This document shows, one piece after another, positions 1 to 9,279 of a stretch of DNA of 64,000 nt. The stretch covers positions 1 through 64,000 of the forward strand of contig OZ252150.1 in the NCBI GenBank assembly GCA_965248775.1, given 5' to 3'. The notes beneath the pieces are model-generated. The model saw nothing but the letters and a program-made list of their open reading frames with translations. It had not been told where the DNA came from and searched no databases. How positions within the stretch are numbered: position 1 is the first letter of the stretch; each line of letters opens with the position of its first letter. A program made the translations under genes and the position numbers. The stretch comes from JBHHUI01 sp965248775. Its GTDB lineage: Bacteria; Chloroflexota; Anaerolineae; Anaerolineales; JBHHUI01.

Positions 1-187
1 ACTTAACCTGTTGGGTGTCCGTGCGCAGGGGTCGAATTTATCTTTCTACGTAAATGATCAGAACATTTTCGCATTGACCGAGTCCAGCATAGCTGAAGGG
101 CGCTTCGGTGTATTTGCCAAGTCTCATCTTAACCCGCAGCTCTCAGTCCAATTTGACGATCTCGCTGCCTGGAATATCTTGCCCTGA
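1..187 (+). CDS. C-terminal end of a beta-sandwich (ConA-like) protein, partial
   Basis: An open frame entering from the left edge (codons from base 2) ends with the TGA at 185-187. Its last 61 residues end in WNILP and resemble the end of the next protein: both have a VxxxGxxIxxxxxxxxxxGxFGVxA stretch followed by a VxxDxLxxxxILP tail. It is therefore probably the C-terminal part of a paralogue carrying the same laminin-G/concanavalin-like sandwich domain. The stop codon shares its last A with the ATG of the next gene, which points to translational coupling. Only the tail is present, so nothing can be said about its N-terminus. Confidence 0.7.
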   Translation, partial: LNLLGVRAQGSNLSFYVNDQNIFALTESSIAEGRFGVFAKSHLNPQLSVQFDDLAAWNILP

Positions 188-2112
188 TGGCAACAAGTAA
201 AAGTAAGATAGACCTCAATCAGGCCACCACGGCCGATTTAGAAAAGATAATAGGAATTGGCCCGGCGCTTGCAAGACGCATCGTTGCGGAGAAGCCCTTT
301 CGGCATTTGACCGATCTGAAAAAAGTCTCTGGAATTGGGGATAAATTTTACGCTCAAATCCGTCATGAATTGCGGGTTCCACGCAACAAGACTGAAGTAA
401 AACCTGAAATCCGCCGAGCTCAAACTAAGGCGTCAGTAAAACAATCGTCTTCACCGATACTCACACCAGGGTCCAAAACCAAGCCCGACTCTAAACCGAC
501 GACCAGTCATGTCGAAGACAAAGAAGAGCCAGCCTCATCATCAAAATCCAAAGAAGCTACTTCGCAGGTCTCGATTCCTTCGCCGCCCAAAGAGGAACTG
601 TTCAAATCCAAGCCCGACTCAAAACCTGCGCTCAGTCACGTTGAAGACAAAGAAGAGCCGGCCCCGATATCAAAACCCACTGAAGCAACTCCACAGGTCT
701 CGATTCCTGTTGCGCTCAATGTAGAGAAACTTGACAAAACCGAGCCCGAATCTGACTCTACGGCCGACCGTGTTGAAGAAAAAGAAGAGTCAACCTCACC
801 GTCAAAATCCAGAGGAGCAACTCCGCCAGTCTTGATACCTTCGCCGCCCAAAGAGGAACTGTCCAAATCCAAGCCCGACTCAAAACCTGCGCTCAGTCAC
901 GTTGAAGACAAAGAAGAGTCAACGACACCATCAAAACCCATAGAAGCAACTCCACAAGTCTCGATTCCCGTTGCACCTAAGGTTGAGAAAGTTGATAAAA
1001 CTGAGCCCGAATCTGACTCTACGGCCGACCGTGTTGAAGAAAAAGAAGAGCCAGCCTCAGCATCAAAACCTAGAGAAGCAACTCCGCTGGTCTCTATTCC
1101 TGCCACCCCCAAAGTTGAGATACTTGAGCGGACTAGCCCTCCAAACGTTTCAATAGCTATCAAACCGCGGCGTTTTTCGCCTTGGATATACGTTATTGTC
1201 GGCATGCTGTTGGTAACAGTTATTCTGGCTGGTGCTGTAGCTTCGACACGGGGGTTGCGCCAGCAGACCGAGGTAACTTCGGAGGCAACAACCGTAAAAG
1301 TTGCCCAAGTTGACACTGCAACATTAGTCGCGACGCAGACTACAATTTCCGAACCACAGCCATCGGATGAGGTGGCCGAAAGCACTTCACCTCCATCAAC
1401 ATCAATCCCAGCAACCAATACGACACTGCCACCCACCTTTTCTCCGGATATCGCACCAACTGCCACTGCCACTGTCACCGTCACGGTTCAGCCTACCCTG
1501 GAGCCGACGCGTGCAATCGATGCAATCCTGAAAGAAAAATTTGTCTTTGGAAGCGTCTTGTGGACGGAAAATTTTGATCCCCCCACCTTCAATTGGGGTA
1601 GGGGTGAAACTGACATAGCCGCTGCCAGTTACGTCGATGGAGCCCTGCAAGCAATTCTACAAACGCGCGTTCAGCCCTATTGGTCTCTTGGGCCCACTTA
1701 TCAGGTCAGTAGCCTCAATTTCTATTACGAGGGTGTTGTGAGTATCGAAAGCTGTCGCGAACGAGATTTCTACGGTCTTATCTTCCGAGCCGATGGGGCA
1801 GACTTTTACATGTTTGCCATTACATGCGATGGAGATTTTCGCTTGCTACGCCGGCTTGATGGTTCTGAAGATATCTTGAATATCGCGGCTTCTCCAGACG
1901 TTCCACTCGGCCCCGGTCAACACAGAATAGGCGTTTCGATACATGGAAAACAAATCGGGCTCTATGTTGCCGGCGTGCTCATACATGAATACCGCGAACA
2001 GCGACTTGACCAAATCCCCCCCGGGAGTTTTGGAGTCTATGCCCGCGCGGTAGGCACTGATCTGCTCAAAGTGCGCTGGGATAATTTGATCGCCACTGAA
2101 ATTCTGCCCTAG
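187..2112 (+). CDS. HhH-domain membrane protein with repeats and C-terminal ConA-like sandwich domain
   Basis: This 641-residue protein has four parts. Residues about 8-60 form a ComEA-type double helix-hairpin-helix (IGIGPALARRI and VSGIGDKF hairpins). Residues about 99-318 are five Ser/Pro/Glu/Lys-rich repeats of 44 residues. A single membrane helix lies at about 334-356 (PWIYVIVGMLLVTVILAGAV), followed by a Thr/Pro-rich linker. Residues about 455-641 look like a laminin-G/DUF1080-type beta-sandwich. The predicted topology is a cytoplasmic HhH and repeats with an external sandwich domain. HhH domains usually bind DNA or a protein partner; here I infer only a cytoplasmic anchoring module. 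It overlaps the upstream paralogue by one base. Function is unknown. Confidence 0.75.
   Translation: MATSKSKIDLNQATTADLEKIIGIGPALARRIVAEKPFRHLTDLKKVSGIGDKFYAQIRHELRVPRNKTEVKPEIRRAQTKASVKQSSSPILTPGSKTKPDSKPTTSHVEDKEEPASSSKSKEATSQVSIPSPPKEELFKSKPDSKPALSHVEDKEEPAPISKPTEATPQVSIPVALNVEKLDKTEPESDSTADRVEEKEESTSPSKSRGATPPVLIPSPPKEELSKSKPDSKPALSHVEDKEESTTPSKPIEATPQVSIPVAPKVEKVDKTEPESDSTADRVEEKEEPASASKPREATPLVSIPATPKVEILERTSPPNVSIAIKPRRFSPWIYVIVGMLLVTVILAGAVASTRGLRQQTEVTSEATTVKVAQVDTATLVATQTTISEPQPSDEVAESTSPPSTSIPATNTTLPPTFSPDIAPTATATVTVTVQPTLEPTRAIDAILKEKFVFGSVLWTENFDPPTFNWGRGETDIAAASYVDGALQAILQTRVQPYWSLGPTYQVSSLNFYYEGVVSIESCRERDFYGLIFRADGADFYMFAITCDGDFRLLRRLDGSEDILNIAASPDVPLGPGQHRIGVSIHGKQIGLYVAGVLIHEYREQRLDQIPPGSFGVYARAVGTDLLKVRWDNLIATEILP
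481..1140 (+). repeat. five in-frame 132-bp tandem repeats
   Basis: The repeats encode 44-residue units starting PDSKP or PESDS, with a central VEDKEE or VEEKEE and a VSIP or VLIP segment. Units 2 and 4 are one type and units 3 and 5 the other, so the last four units form two 264-bp superunits. This indicates recent duplication of a pair of units. Confidence 0.8.
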
Positions 2113-2251
2113 GAGCCCCTCATCAACCCATCCTTGGTGGAGTTGAAAATGTCACCGCAGCGCGTTATATCCTGAAGTAGATCGAAAAATCAATCATTCA
2201 TAGGTACTCACGTATTACTTGCAGATGAAAATATTTGCACAGCACTGAGCA

Positions 2252-2420
2252 ATCGTGGACTGAAACACAATACACAACAGCCAATCTCTCTGACTGCACG
2301 CCTCCTAATCGAGCCGGTCGAACCTTCTTTGGAAGGTACTTCAAGTTTATGACAACTCAATCGACAACTGAAGCAAGCATGCGAAGTGATATTGGCGGCA
2401 GCAGCACCGCGTTCGGGTTT
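2252..2420. repeat. dispersed repeat block beta, copy A
   Basis: It matches 62606-62770 with scattered substitutions and small indels, sharing for example atcgtggactgaaacacaat, gtcgaaccttctt and gacaactc-atcgac-actgaagca. No reading frame is clearly conserved, so I treat it as non-coding. Confidence 0.65.
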
Positions 2421-2511
2421 GCGCCATCCGTTCAACAGGGTAATGCCTACCCCGAGATTCTTTTTCAGAATCGAACTGTCTCCAATTCCATGAGTCAAAT
2501 CAGAGGATTGT

Positions 2512-2604
2512 TGGCACCGTGGATTAGACTTGCACACGTTCGACTTGACTGTAGCCTTGTAGCAGCCTCAATACTACTACGAGCATCTAGTGCTGAGTGC
2601 GTTC
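2512..2604. repeat. dispersed repeat block alpha, copy A
   Basis: It shares ccgtggattagacttgc and ctgtagccttgtagc with 4963-5045 and 62549-62606. The tail ctactacgagcatct is shared with the 4.9 kb copy only. Confidence 0.7.
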
Positions 2605-2868
2605 GCATAAGAATGCAGACAGTAACGACTTGAACCTGCGACCTCACGGTCTCTGGTCACAGTCGGGTAGCAGGCACACTTTTTTGCTTCGTGCCGTCAA
2701 ACTTCTCGCCCTCGAGCCCCTTCAGCATCGCGGCTCTTAACGCTTAAATATAGATGAGGAGATACCTCGAAAAAACACTAGACGAGAGACGGGGAGGCAC
2801 AAAGAATTTAACGGAATCGGCTCCCCGGCGCTAGTCTTGAGCACCTACTTCGCAGAAAGGCATTGACC

Positions 2869-4638
2869 TTGAGATTCCTCAAGAACGTATACGAAATCCT
2901 TCAAGGGCGTCGACTTTTCATGACCGGGTCGGTCGTCTGCGGGCTCCTGTTCGCCGGTGCCAACCTCGTTCCACCCTTGCTGATCCGCCGTCTGATCCAG
3001 TGGATCACCAAAGGCGGCGCCGAATCGTCCGACCTCATCAGCGTTAGCGTGCTCCTCTTTGCCGTCTACCTGGTGCGAGGGGCCACGCGCTACGGGTATG
3101 GGTTTTTCTCACATGTCACCGCATACCGGGTGATGCACGACCTGATGACCCGCGTCTATCGGCACCTGCAGCGTCTGCCCCATCGCTTCTTCAACGATCA
3201 GCGCACGGGCAGCCTGATCACGCGATCCATTAACGACATCGAAGCCGTCGAGGACTTCATCGCCCACGGCATCCCGGAGACCGTCCTAGCTGCCATCATC
3301 CCCATCTCGATGATGGCCGTCCTCTTCGTCCTCAACCCCGAACTCGCTCTGATCGCGCTTGTGCCCGTCCCGCTGGCGTCGTGGCTCGTCTACCGCTACG
3401 TCTCGCGTGTTAGCCTGATGTGGCTCGGCATCCGCGAGCGCCTGGCCGAGCTCGGGGCCCTCGTTCAGGACAACCTCTCCGGCATCGCTGTCATCAAGGC
3501 GTTCACGCAGGAGAAACGTCGGGCGGATCTTGTCCAGGACCGGAGCAATCATTTCCGCGACGCGATGATTCGGGCGATCACCATCACGCTGATGCCGACG
3601 GGCATCATCGAAGCAGCGGGTGGGCTGGGCATTGTCCTCGTCATCTGGACGGGCGGCATTATGGCGCTTCGCGGGCACATCAGCGTCGCCGATCTGTTCG
3701 TCTTCATCGTCTATATGGGCCACATCTACCAGCCCTTCCTGGCACTCGCCTCGATCAACGACGTCCTACAGAAAGCGGCTGCCAGCATCGACCGCGTGTT
3801 CGCCCTGCTGGCCGAGGAACCGGAGATCGTCGATTGTCCCGGGGCGATCGCGCCCGACAACGTCGACTTCAGCATTGCCTTCGAAAACGTCACGTTCGGC
3901 TACGAACCGGACGCCCCCGTGCTGCACGATATCACATTCGACGTGGCCCCCGGAGAAATCGTCGCACTCGTGGGCCCGACAGGGGCAGGAAAGACGAGCA
4001 TCTCGACTCTGATTCCCCGCTTCTGGGATACGCAATCCGGCACTGTTCGCGTGGCCGGCCACGACGTCCGGTTTCTGCAGCTCGAATTCCTGCGTGGAAA
4101 CGTCGCTTCCGTCCTTCAGGATGTGTTTCTGTTCCACGGCACGATTCGCGAGAACATCCTGTTCGGCCGACCCGATGCCAGCGACCGTCAGGTCGTCGAG
4201 GCGGCGCAGGCCGCGTACGCAGAGGAATTCATCCTCGAGCTCTCCGGCGGCTACGACTCGGTCATCGGCGAACGCGGGATACTCCTATCCGGAGGCCAGA
4301 AGCAACGTCTCTCCATCGCGCGAGCGGTACTCAAGGATGCCCCCATCCTCATCCTCGACGAGGCAACTTCGTCGGTCGACGCGGAAACGGAATCCCTCAT
4401 CCAGCAGGCCATCACACGACTCGCTCACAACCGAACCTCCGTGGTCATCGCTCACCGCCTCTCCACCATTCGCAACGCCGATAAGATCATCGTGCTCGAC
4501 GATGGGCGTATCGTCGAGTCAGGCACAAGCGTCACCCTGATGGCGGCGAACGGCCTCTATGCCCGAATGGTCCACAGTCAGGATCTCACCCGTGACTGGG
4601 GCATTTACCATGACGCCCAGGAAAATGTGGCCGACTGA
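2869..4638 (+). CDS. ABC exporter, fused permease and ATPase (MsbA/MdlB type)
   Basis: This is a half-size exporter of about 589 residues, the normal length for the family. Residues about 20-300 carry six membrane helices with the ABC transmembrane fold. The nucleotide-binding domain follows: Walker A GPTGAGKTS near residue 368, Q-loop VLQDVFLFHG, signature LSGGQKQR near 474, Walker B ILILDEATS near 494 and H-loop IAHRLS near 527. It should work as a homodimer exporting a lipid or drug. I place the start at TTG 2869, eight bases after AGAAAGG; TTG 2863 lies too close to that site. Its codons end strongly in C or G, unlike the genes on either side, which suggests separate origin. Substrate cannot be told. 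Confidence 0.9.
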   Translation: MRFLKNVYEILQGRRLFMTGSVVCGLLFAGANLVPPLLIRRLIQWITKGGAESSDLISVSVLLFAVYLVRGATRYGYGFFSHVTAYRVMHDLMTRVYRHLQRLPHRFFNDQRTGSLITRSINDIEAVEDFIAHGIPETVLAAIIPISMMAVLFVLNPELALIALVPVPLASWLVYRYVSRVSLMWLGIRERLAELGALVQDNLSGIAVIKAFTQEKRRADLVQDRSNHFRDAMIRAITITLMPTGIIEAAGGLGIVLVIWTGGIMALRGHISVADLFVFIVYMGHIYQPFLALASINDVLQKAAASIDRVFALLAEEPEIVDCPGAIAPDNVDFSIAFENVTFGYEPDAPVLHDITFDVAPGEIVALVGPTGAGKTSISTLIPRFWDTQSGTVRVAGHDVRFLQLEFLRGNVASVLQDVFLFHGTIRENILFGRPDASDRQVVEAAQAAYAEEFILELSGGYDSVIGERGILLSGGQKQRLSIARAVLKDAPILILDEATSSVDAETESLIQQAITRLAHNRTSVVIAHRLSTIRNADKIIVLDDGRIVESGTSVTLMAANGLYARMVHSQDLTRDWGIYHDAQENVAD

Positions 4639-4835
4639 TTTACCCGGGCAAGCGTGGACTTGGGCCACGTCTGATCTGAGCCGCCTTCTCGCTACAATCC
4701 CGCTCTCTGCTTCGCCCTTCCATTCGGTTTTCTCGTCCGACGACGCCGTCGGACTGGACGGGGCATCCGACACACTCCCTAGTCACCCAGTCATCACGAT
4801 GCCGTCTGCACGTGACGGTACGAATGAACAGGGTC

Positions 4836-5045
4836 GCAGAGTGACGTGCGCATACCGACCCAGTTCGTTCGGTACTGGGCTCCACGTTGTGATGTGCTAC
4901 GCGAAGCTCGCTACGCTCGTTTTGCGGCCAAGTAGATCGCGAGTAAGATTATCGATGAATTTTGGAACCGTGGATTAGACTTGCTCATGTTCGACTTAAC
5001 TGTAGCCTTGTAGCCCCAGCTAACTACTACGAGCATCTCGTGCTG
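4836..5045. repeat. dispersed repeat blocks gamma+alpha, copy B
   Basis: It matches 62447-62606 in the same block order: cgcagagtgacgt, gttgtgaYgtgctacg, aagctcgcttcgctcg-type hairpin, ttttgcggccaag-agatc, then ccgtggattagacttgc. The match is long and gapped, as expected for an old non-coding mobile or amplified repeat. Confidence 0.65.
4859..4879. repeat. CCCAGT mini-palindrome
   Basis: CCCAGT and ACTGGG arms flank a 9-base loop. It lies inside repeat copy B, which at the matching place in copy C has a different palindrome (62408-62428). Confidence 0.75.
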
Positions 5046-5268
5046 GCTGCGCCTTACCCCGGCACACTAGCACTCTCGGGAAGCCTTCTTCAGTAATACA
5101 TCCGTTTGATGTCACCGCCGGAACGGGATTGATTCTCACGCAATCCCACATGTAACCTTTCCGTCTCTAGCAAACAGGTGTAGATTCGCATAGAGTACCG
5201 TCCAAAAGATGTATAGGCAGACGACTGTCTGCCGAATCATCAACACACAGTGCATTCACAAAGTGTAG

Positions 5269-5289
5269 CCCAGTCCCAAAAGTACTGGG
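5269..5289. repeat. CCCAGT mini-palindrome with tandem tail
   Basis: CCCAGT (5269-5274) and ACTGGG (5284-5289) form the arms. Two tandem gtgactggg units follow at about 5311-5329. Confidence 0.75.
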
Positions 5290-5401
5290 TTGGGATGAGC
5301 ACTTCATTGTGTGACTGGGTGACTGGGTATTTTGGGCGGCCAGAGTAGAACATACTAAGGCGATAGAAAAGAATAGATAAGAAGCAGAAACAGCATCATT
5401 C

Positions 5402-8092
5402 ATGACACCTGAGAAGATTGGTCGCTACGAAATTCGCTCTGAATTGGGCCACGGCGGCATGGCTACAGTCTTCCTCGCCTTCGATCCAATGTTCAAGCGC
5501 GAAGTCGCGCTGAAAGTCCTGCCGCGCGAATTTCTGCACGACCCACAGTTCACTGTGCGCTTCGAGCGCGAGGCCCAGACCATCGCCGCGCTGGAGCATT
5601 CGGCCATTGTGCCGGTCCACGATTTCGGCGAGCAGGATGGGCAGCCCTTCCTCGTAATGCGCTATATGCCGGGCGGCTCGCTTTCCGACAAGCTCCGCGA
5701 CGGCCCACTCCCTATTGAAGAGGTCGCGCGCATCTTTCGCCAAATAGCCGGGGGTCTGGACAATGCCCATCGCAAAGGCGTGATCCACCGTGACATCAAG
5801 CCGGGCAACATTCTTTTCGACCAGGCTGGCGAAGCAGTTATCGCCGATTTCGGCATCGCAAAAATTACCGAAAGTAGCTCCCGCCTCACGGGCACCGCCC
5901 TTATCGGCACACCCAATTACATCAGTCCCGAACAGGCGCTCGGTGAAAAAGAGCTTGACGGCCGCAGTGATTTGTATTCGCTCGGCGTGATGCTATACGA
6001 AACGTTGGCCGGGAGTGTTCCCTTCGATTCCGATACGCCGATAGGTTTGATTTATGCGCATATAAACGACCCGCCGCCTGACATCCTCGCAGTCAACCCT
6101 GACCTTCCGCCCGGGTGTGTGACGATCCTGGATCGCGCGCTGCAGAAGAATCCTGAGGCGCGCTACCAATCCGCACAGGAACTGGCGATCGCCTTATCCG
6201 ATCTGGCAAAAGATAAACGTGATGCCGAAACCGCGCCGCACCACAAGGAGGTCACCCCAAGATCGGCACCTACTGTAATCGAAGTCGGCGAGATAGAAGC
6301 ACCGATAGTGGTTGAACCACAGACTCCACCAGCACCGATAGTGACTGAACCACAGTCTGCACCTGCGCCCGCAGCAATTCCTCCGCCGCCGCAAAGGCGG
6401 CGTACGGGCGTCTGGATCGCGGCCGCTGGCGTAGTGCTGATTCTGTGTGTGTTGAGCCTTGGCGTATTGGCAGTTTTCGGCGGCCAACGCCTCGGATTTG
6501 GAGAACTGCTTGGAACCGCAACGCCCAGCGCGGAAGACCACTATAACCGCGCAGTCAATCTGGCAATGCAGAAGAATTATGAGCAGGCCATTGATGAATA
6601 TGACCTGGCCCTCGCACTCGATCCGGACCTGGCGGAGGCGTATCTGGGGCGTGGGGATGCCTATTATGAGTTGGAAGAGTATGACCTCGCAATCCAAGAC
6701 TTCGATCAGGTCATCGCAAATGCTCAGACGCTAACGTCTGAACAGCTCGTTTCAGGTTATTCCATTCGGGGATGGACCTACTTTGAACTCACTGAGTACG
6801 ACCTGGCTCTCGACGACTTCAACCGGGCAATTGCACAGGATCCGGAGCACGCCTCGGCCTACAATGGGCGAGGACGTGTGTACCACTTCACGAATAACTA
6901 CAGCCAAGCTGTGGATGACTTTAGCCAAGCGCTTGCCCTTGAACCGGACAATGCGGTTTCTCTGACTCATCGGGCTGTCACGCACGCTGCCTTGGACAAT
7001 CAAGACCAGGCTATCGACGATACGACCCAAGCCATTGCCATCGACCCCTCATATGCTCGGGCATACACCATTCGGGCCGACGCATACCTAAATAAAGACG
7101 ACTTTAACATGGCTATTGCAGATTATAGTCAGGCACTCGAACTCGGCGGTTTGAATGAGCATAACACCGTCGTGTCGTATTACTGGCGGGGGTACGCGTT
7201 CGCAGAGATAGGCGATGATAACCGAGCTTTTGAAGACTTCAGCCAGGCGATCGCGATTGACCCGCAGTATGCGACTGCCTACAATGACCGGGGCAACGTA
7301 CTTTACCGCCGAGAAGCCTACCAAAACGCCATCTCGGACTACAGCCAAGCGCTCGCGATTGACCCGCAGTATGCGATTGCCTATCGGAATCGGGGACTCG
7401 CATATAGCTACCTGGACGACAACCAGAAAGCCATTACAGACTACAACCAGGCCATCGCGATTGACCCTCAATATGCGGATGCCTACAATTCCCGGGGCTA
7501 CGCGTTTGCAGAATTAGGCGATTACAACCAGGCCATCGAAGACTACAACCAGGCGCTTGCCTTTGAACCGGACACTGCGTTGTATCTAGGCAATCGCAGC
7601 TGGTCTCTTTCGGAATTGGGGAGCTATGACCAGGCTATCGACGATGCGACTCAAGCCATTGCCATCGACGCCTCATTAGCTTTCGCCTACGCGAATCGAG
7701 CCTGGGCATACCTCTTCAAAGACGATTTCAACCGTGCCATTGCAGATTATAGCCAGGCACTCGACCTTGGTTTGAGTGATGAGAGCGCCGCTCAAGCGTA
7801 TAGCAGTCGAGGGTACGCATACGCAGAGATAGGCGATGACAACCAAGCGATCGCAGACTACAATCAGGCGCTCGCGATTAATCCGCAGGATGCGGCTGCC
7901 TACCTTAATCGGGGAAACGTACATTACCGCCGAGAAGCCTACCAAAGTGCCATCGCGGACTACAGCCAGGCGATCGCGATCGATTCGCAGTTCTCACTAG
8001 CCTATTCCAATCGGGCGAATGCCTATGATTTGATCGGCGAGACAGCCAGTGCAGAGTCCGATCGGCAGAGGGCGGAAGAATTAGGGGGCTAG
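5402..8092 (+). CDS. membrane Ser/Thr protein kinase with C-terminal TPR array
   Basis: This 896-residue protein starts with a Hanks-type kinase domain (about 7-265): glycine loop GHGGMA at 16-21, ATP lysine K38, catalytic HRDIKPGN near 130 and DFG near 148. All key residues are present, so it should be active. A Pro/Val-rich linker leads to one membrane helix at about 336-360. Residues 379-896 hold about 15 TPR units of 34 residues, many nearly identical (AIAIDPQY), placed outside the cell by topology. It is probably a sensor kinase that binds a partner through the TPRs. The neighbouring genes give no hint of its target. The near-identical units could cause assembly errors. Confidence 0.9.
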   Translation: MTPEKIGRYEIRSELGHGGMATVFLAFDPMFKREVALKVLPREFLHDPQFTVRFEREAQTIAALEHSAIVPVHDFGEQDGQPFLVMRYMPGGSLSDKLRDGPLPIEEVARIFRQIAGGLDNAHRKGVIHRDIKPGNILFDQAGEAVIADFGIAKITESSSRLTGTALIGTPNYISPEQALGEKELDGRSDLYSLGVMLYETLAGSVPFDSDTPIGLIYAHINDPPPDILAVNPDLPPGCVTILDRALQKNPEARYQSAQELAIALSDLAKDKRDAETAPHHKEVTPRSAPTVIEVGEIEAPIVVEPQTPPAPIVTEPQSAPAPAAIPPPPQRRRTGVWIAAAGVVLILCVLSLGVLAVFGGQRLGFGELLGTATPSAEDHYNRAVNLAMQKNYEQAIDEYDLALALDPDLAEAYLGRGDAYYELEEYDLAIQDFDQVIANAQTLTSEQLVSGYSIRGWTYFELTEYDLALDDFNRAIAQDPEHASAYNGRGRVYHFTNNYSQAVDDFSQALALEPDNAVSLTHRAVTHAALDNQDQAIDDTTQAIAIDPSYARAYTIRADAYLNKDDFNMAIADYSQALELGGLNEHNTVVSYYWRGYAFAEIGDDNRAFEDFSQAIAIDPQYATAYNDRGNVLYRREAYQNAISDYSQALAIDPQYAIAYRNRGLAYSYLDDNQKAITDYNQAIAIDPQYADAYNSRGYAFAELGDYNQAIEDYNQALAFEPDTALYLGNRSWSLSELGSYDQAIDDATQAIAIDASLAFAYANRAWAYLFKDDFNRAIADYSQALDLGLSDESAAQAYSSRGYAYAEIGDDNQAIADYNQALAINPQDAAAYLNRGNVHYRREAYQSAIADYSQAIAIDSQFSLAYSNRANAYDLIGETASAESDRQRAEELGG

Positions 8093-8371
8093 CGTAATGC
8101 GGCGCAAGCGACGGTGGTTTTGCTGGTCATGACGTGCAGATACTGACATCACAACGTGGAGTGCTCATACCGACACAGTGCATTCGGCACTGGGCTGCAT
8201 CGCAGAGTGGCGCCTAATACCGCACTGTCACGTGCGGACTGCATTGTGAAACGAATTGGGTCGGTACCCAGTCGTCACGATGCCGTCTGCACTGGGTCGT
8301 GATGCGCACTCCACGCTGTGAAGTCTAAAGACAGGGGCTTGCGCCCGCGCTATTTGAGTGGGGCATCCCAG
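8093..8371. repeat. intergenic cluster of mini-palindromes
   Basis: The gap between the convergent kinase and SWIM genes holds CAGTGC-attcg-GCACTG at 8176-8192 and a larger ACCCAGT...ACTGGGT palindrome at 8266-8297. Several cgtcacgatg/gtgatgcg fragments are shared with 4787-4870 and 62430-62470. No gene is seen. Confidence 0.65.
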
Positions 8372-9274
8372 TCAGGCGTCTTCTTGCGCTGCTGCCTGGT
8401 CAAAGGCTGTCGAAATCGCTGTCAAACTAATCAACTCATAGGCCGGGCCAAGCAGGCTATCCAGCGTCCCGCCTGATATGAAGGGCGCTTCTCCCAGTCG
8501 CTTCAGCATTGGCAAGTGAACAGACGGTTGTCTAATAGACAGGGGAAAAGCATCTAATGCCTCGCTCGTGTCCCAGAATGAAGCGAGTGTTTCCTCCAGA
8601 GGAATAGCTTCTTCGGTTTCTGCGTCGATTTCATCTTCTTGGTCAGGTTCTTCGAGAACACGACGTTGCCGCACAGCTTCCAGAATCTGCTCTTGCGTCC
8701 GCCCGCGCAGCCGGAAGAGCAAGAATGGGTCTTCTTCGAAACGTTCGCCCAGAATGAAGTGCGTGGCCGCGCTGTGCTTGCACGGGTTGACCCAGTCCGG
8801 GCAGGAACAATCGGTGACCAGATCGCCGCGCTGCTCTGGGAACAGGCTGACTCCAGCAGAACCAAAGACTTCTTCAATATCGGTCGGCATTTCCCCCGCC
8901 AGCAACTGGGCGGCAAAGATGGCCTGACCCCCCAGCGCATCAATCACCTGCTCCCACTCGTCGTTGCTCAGCGGTTCGACCTCCAACATCACTTTGTAGG
9001 GCGTGCGCTGCGAGCCTTGCACGCGCGCTTCAATCCCCCGCGACTTCTCCTTGATGGAGAGCACTTGCCCCTTGCGGGCATAGGCGCGCCCGCGCTGCAG
9101 CCGGTTCTTGTCCATCAAGCGCTCCATGGCATTGATCCAGCGCGAGGCCCACCAACTCTTGGCAAACGCCCCGCGCTTGCTGCGTGCCTTAATACCGCCC
9201 TGCGCCTCGCGCGGCTTCGACGCTGGGAAGGAGTAGAAATCGTAATAGCTGTACTGGGATCGTCTGCGCGCCAT
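8372..9274 (-). CDS. SWIM zinc-finger protein
   Basis: The protein of about 300 residues has the SWIM motif CSCPDWVNPCKH (CxCx-n-CxH) in its middle and a basic, aromatic N-terminus starting MARRRSQYSYYDFY. SWIM fingers bind DNA or proteins, and in many bacteria this gene sits directly beside a SNF2 helicase, as here. I choose ATG 9274 because it follows the helicase stop by five bases and has AAGGTAAGG just upstream. A longer frame to 9337 would run back into the helicase gene. It is probably co-translated with the helicase and may be its accessory factor. Confidence 0.88.
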   Translation of the reverse strand: MARRRSQYSYYDFYSFPASKPREAQGGIKARSKRGAFAKSWWASRWINAMERLMDKNRLQRGRAYARKGQVLSIKEKSRGIEARVQGSQRTPYKVMLEVEPLSNDEWEQVIDALGGQAIFAAQLLAGEMPTDIEEVFGSAGVSLFPEQRGDLVTDCSCPDWVNPCKHSAATHFILGERFEEDPFLLFRLRGRTQEQILEAVRQRRVLEEPDQEDEIDAETEEAIPLEETLASFWDTSEALDAFPLSIRQPSVHLPMLKRLGEAPFISGGTLDSLLGPAYELISLTAISTAFDQAAAQEDA

Positions 9275-9279
9275 GAGCC

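Larger units (their letters stand above)
2113..2868. other. non-coding stretch containing dispersed repeat blocks
   Basis: No convincing gene lies here. It holds block beta (about 2252-2420) and block alpha (about 2512-2604) of a dispersed repeat that recurs near 4963 and 62549. Alpha and beta are in the opposite order to the 62.5 kb copy. A tRNA T-arm-like string near 2625-2650 has no acceptor or anticodon arms. Confidence 0.6.
4639..5401. other. repeat-rich intergenic region
   Basis: No gene is visible. The stretch carries dispersed repeat copy B (about 4836-5045), CCCAGT/ACTGGG palindromes at 4859-4879 and 5269-5289, and a tandem gtgactggg pair near 5311-5329. The string cccagt-atcacgatgccgtctgcac around 4787-4811 recurs at 8267-8291. 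Confidence 0.6.

Noticed and set aside
2613..2660. tRNA-like string (minus strand GGTCGCAGGTTCAAGTC)
   Set aside because: Only a T-loop-like sequence is present. The T-stem does not pair, and there are no acceptor, D or anticodon arms.
3420..4484. 354-codon open frame inside the ABC exporter
   Set aside because: It is a different phase of a GC-rich gene, has Arg/Pro/His-rich nonsense composition and no motif.
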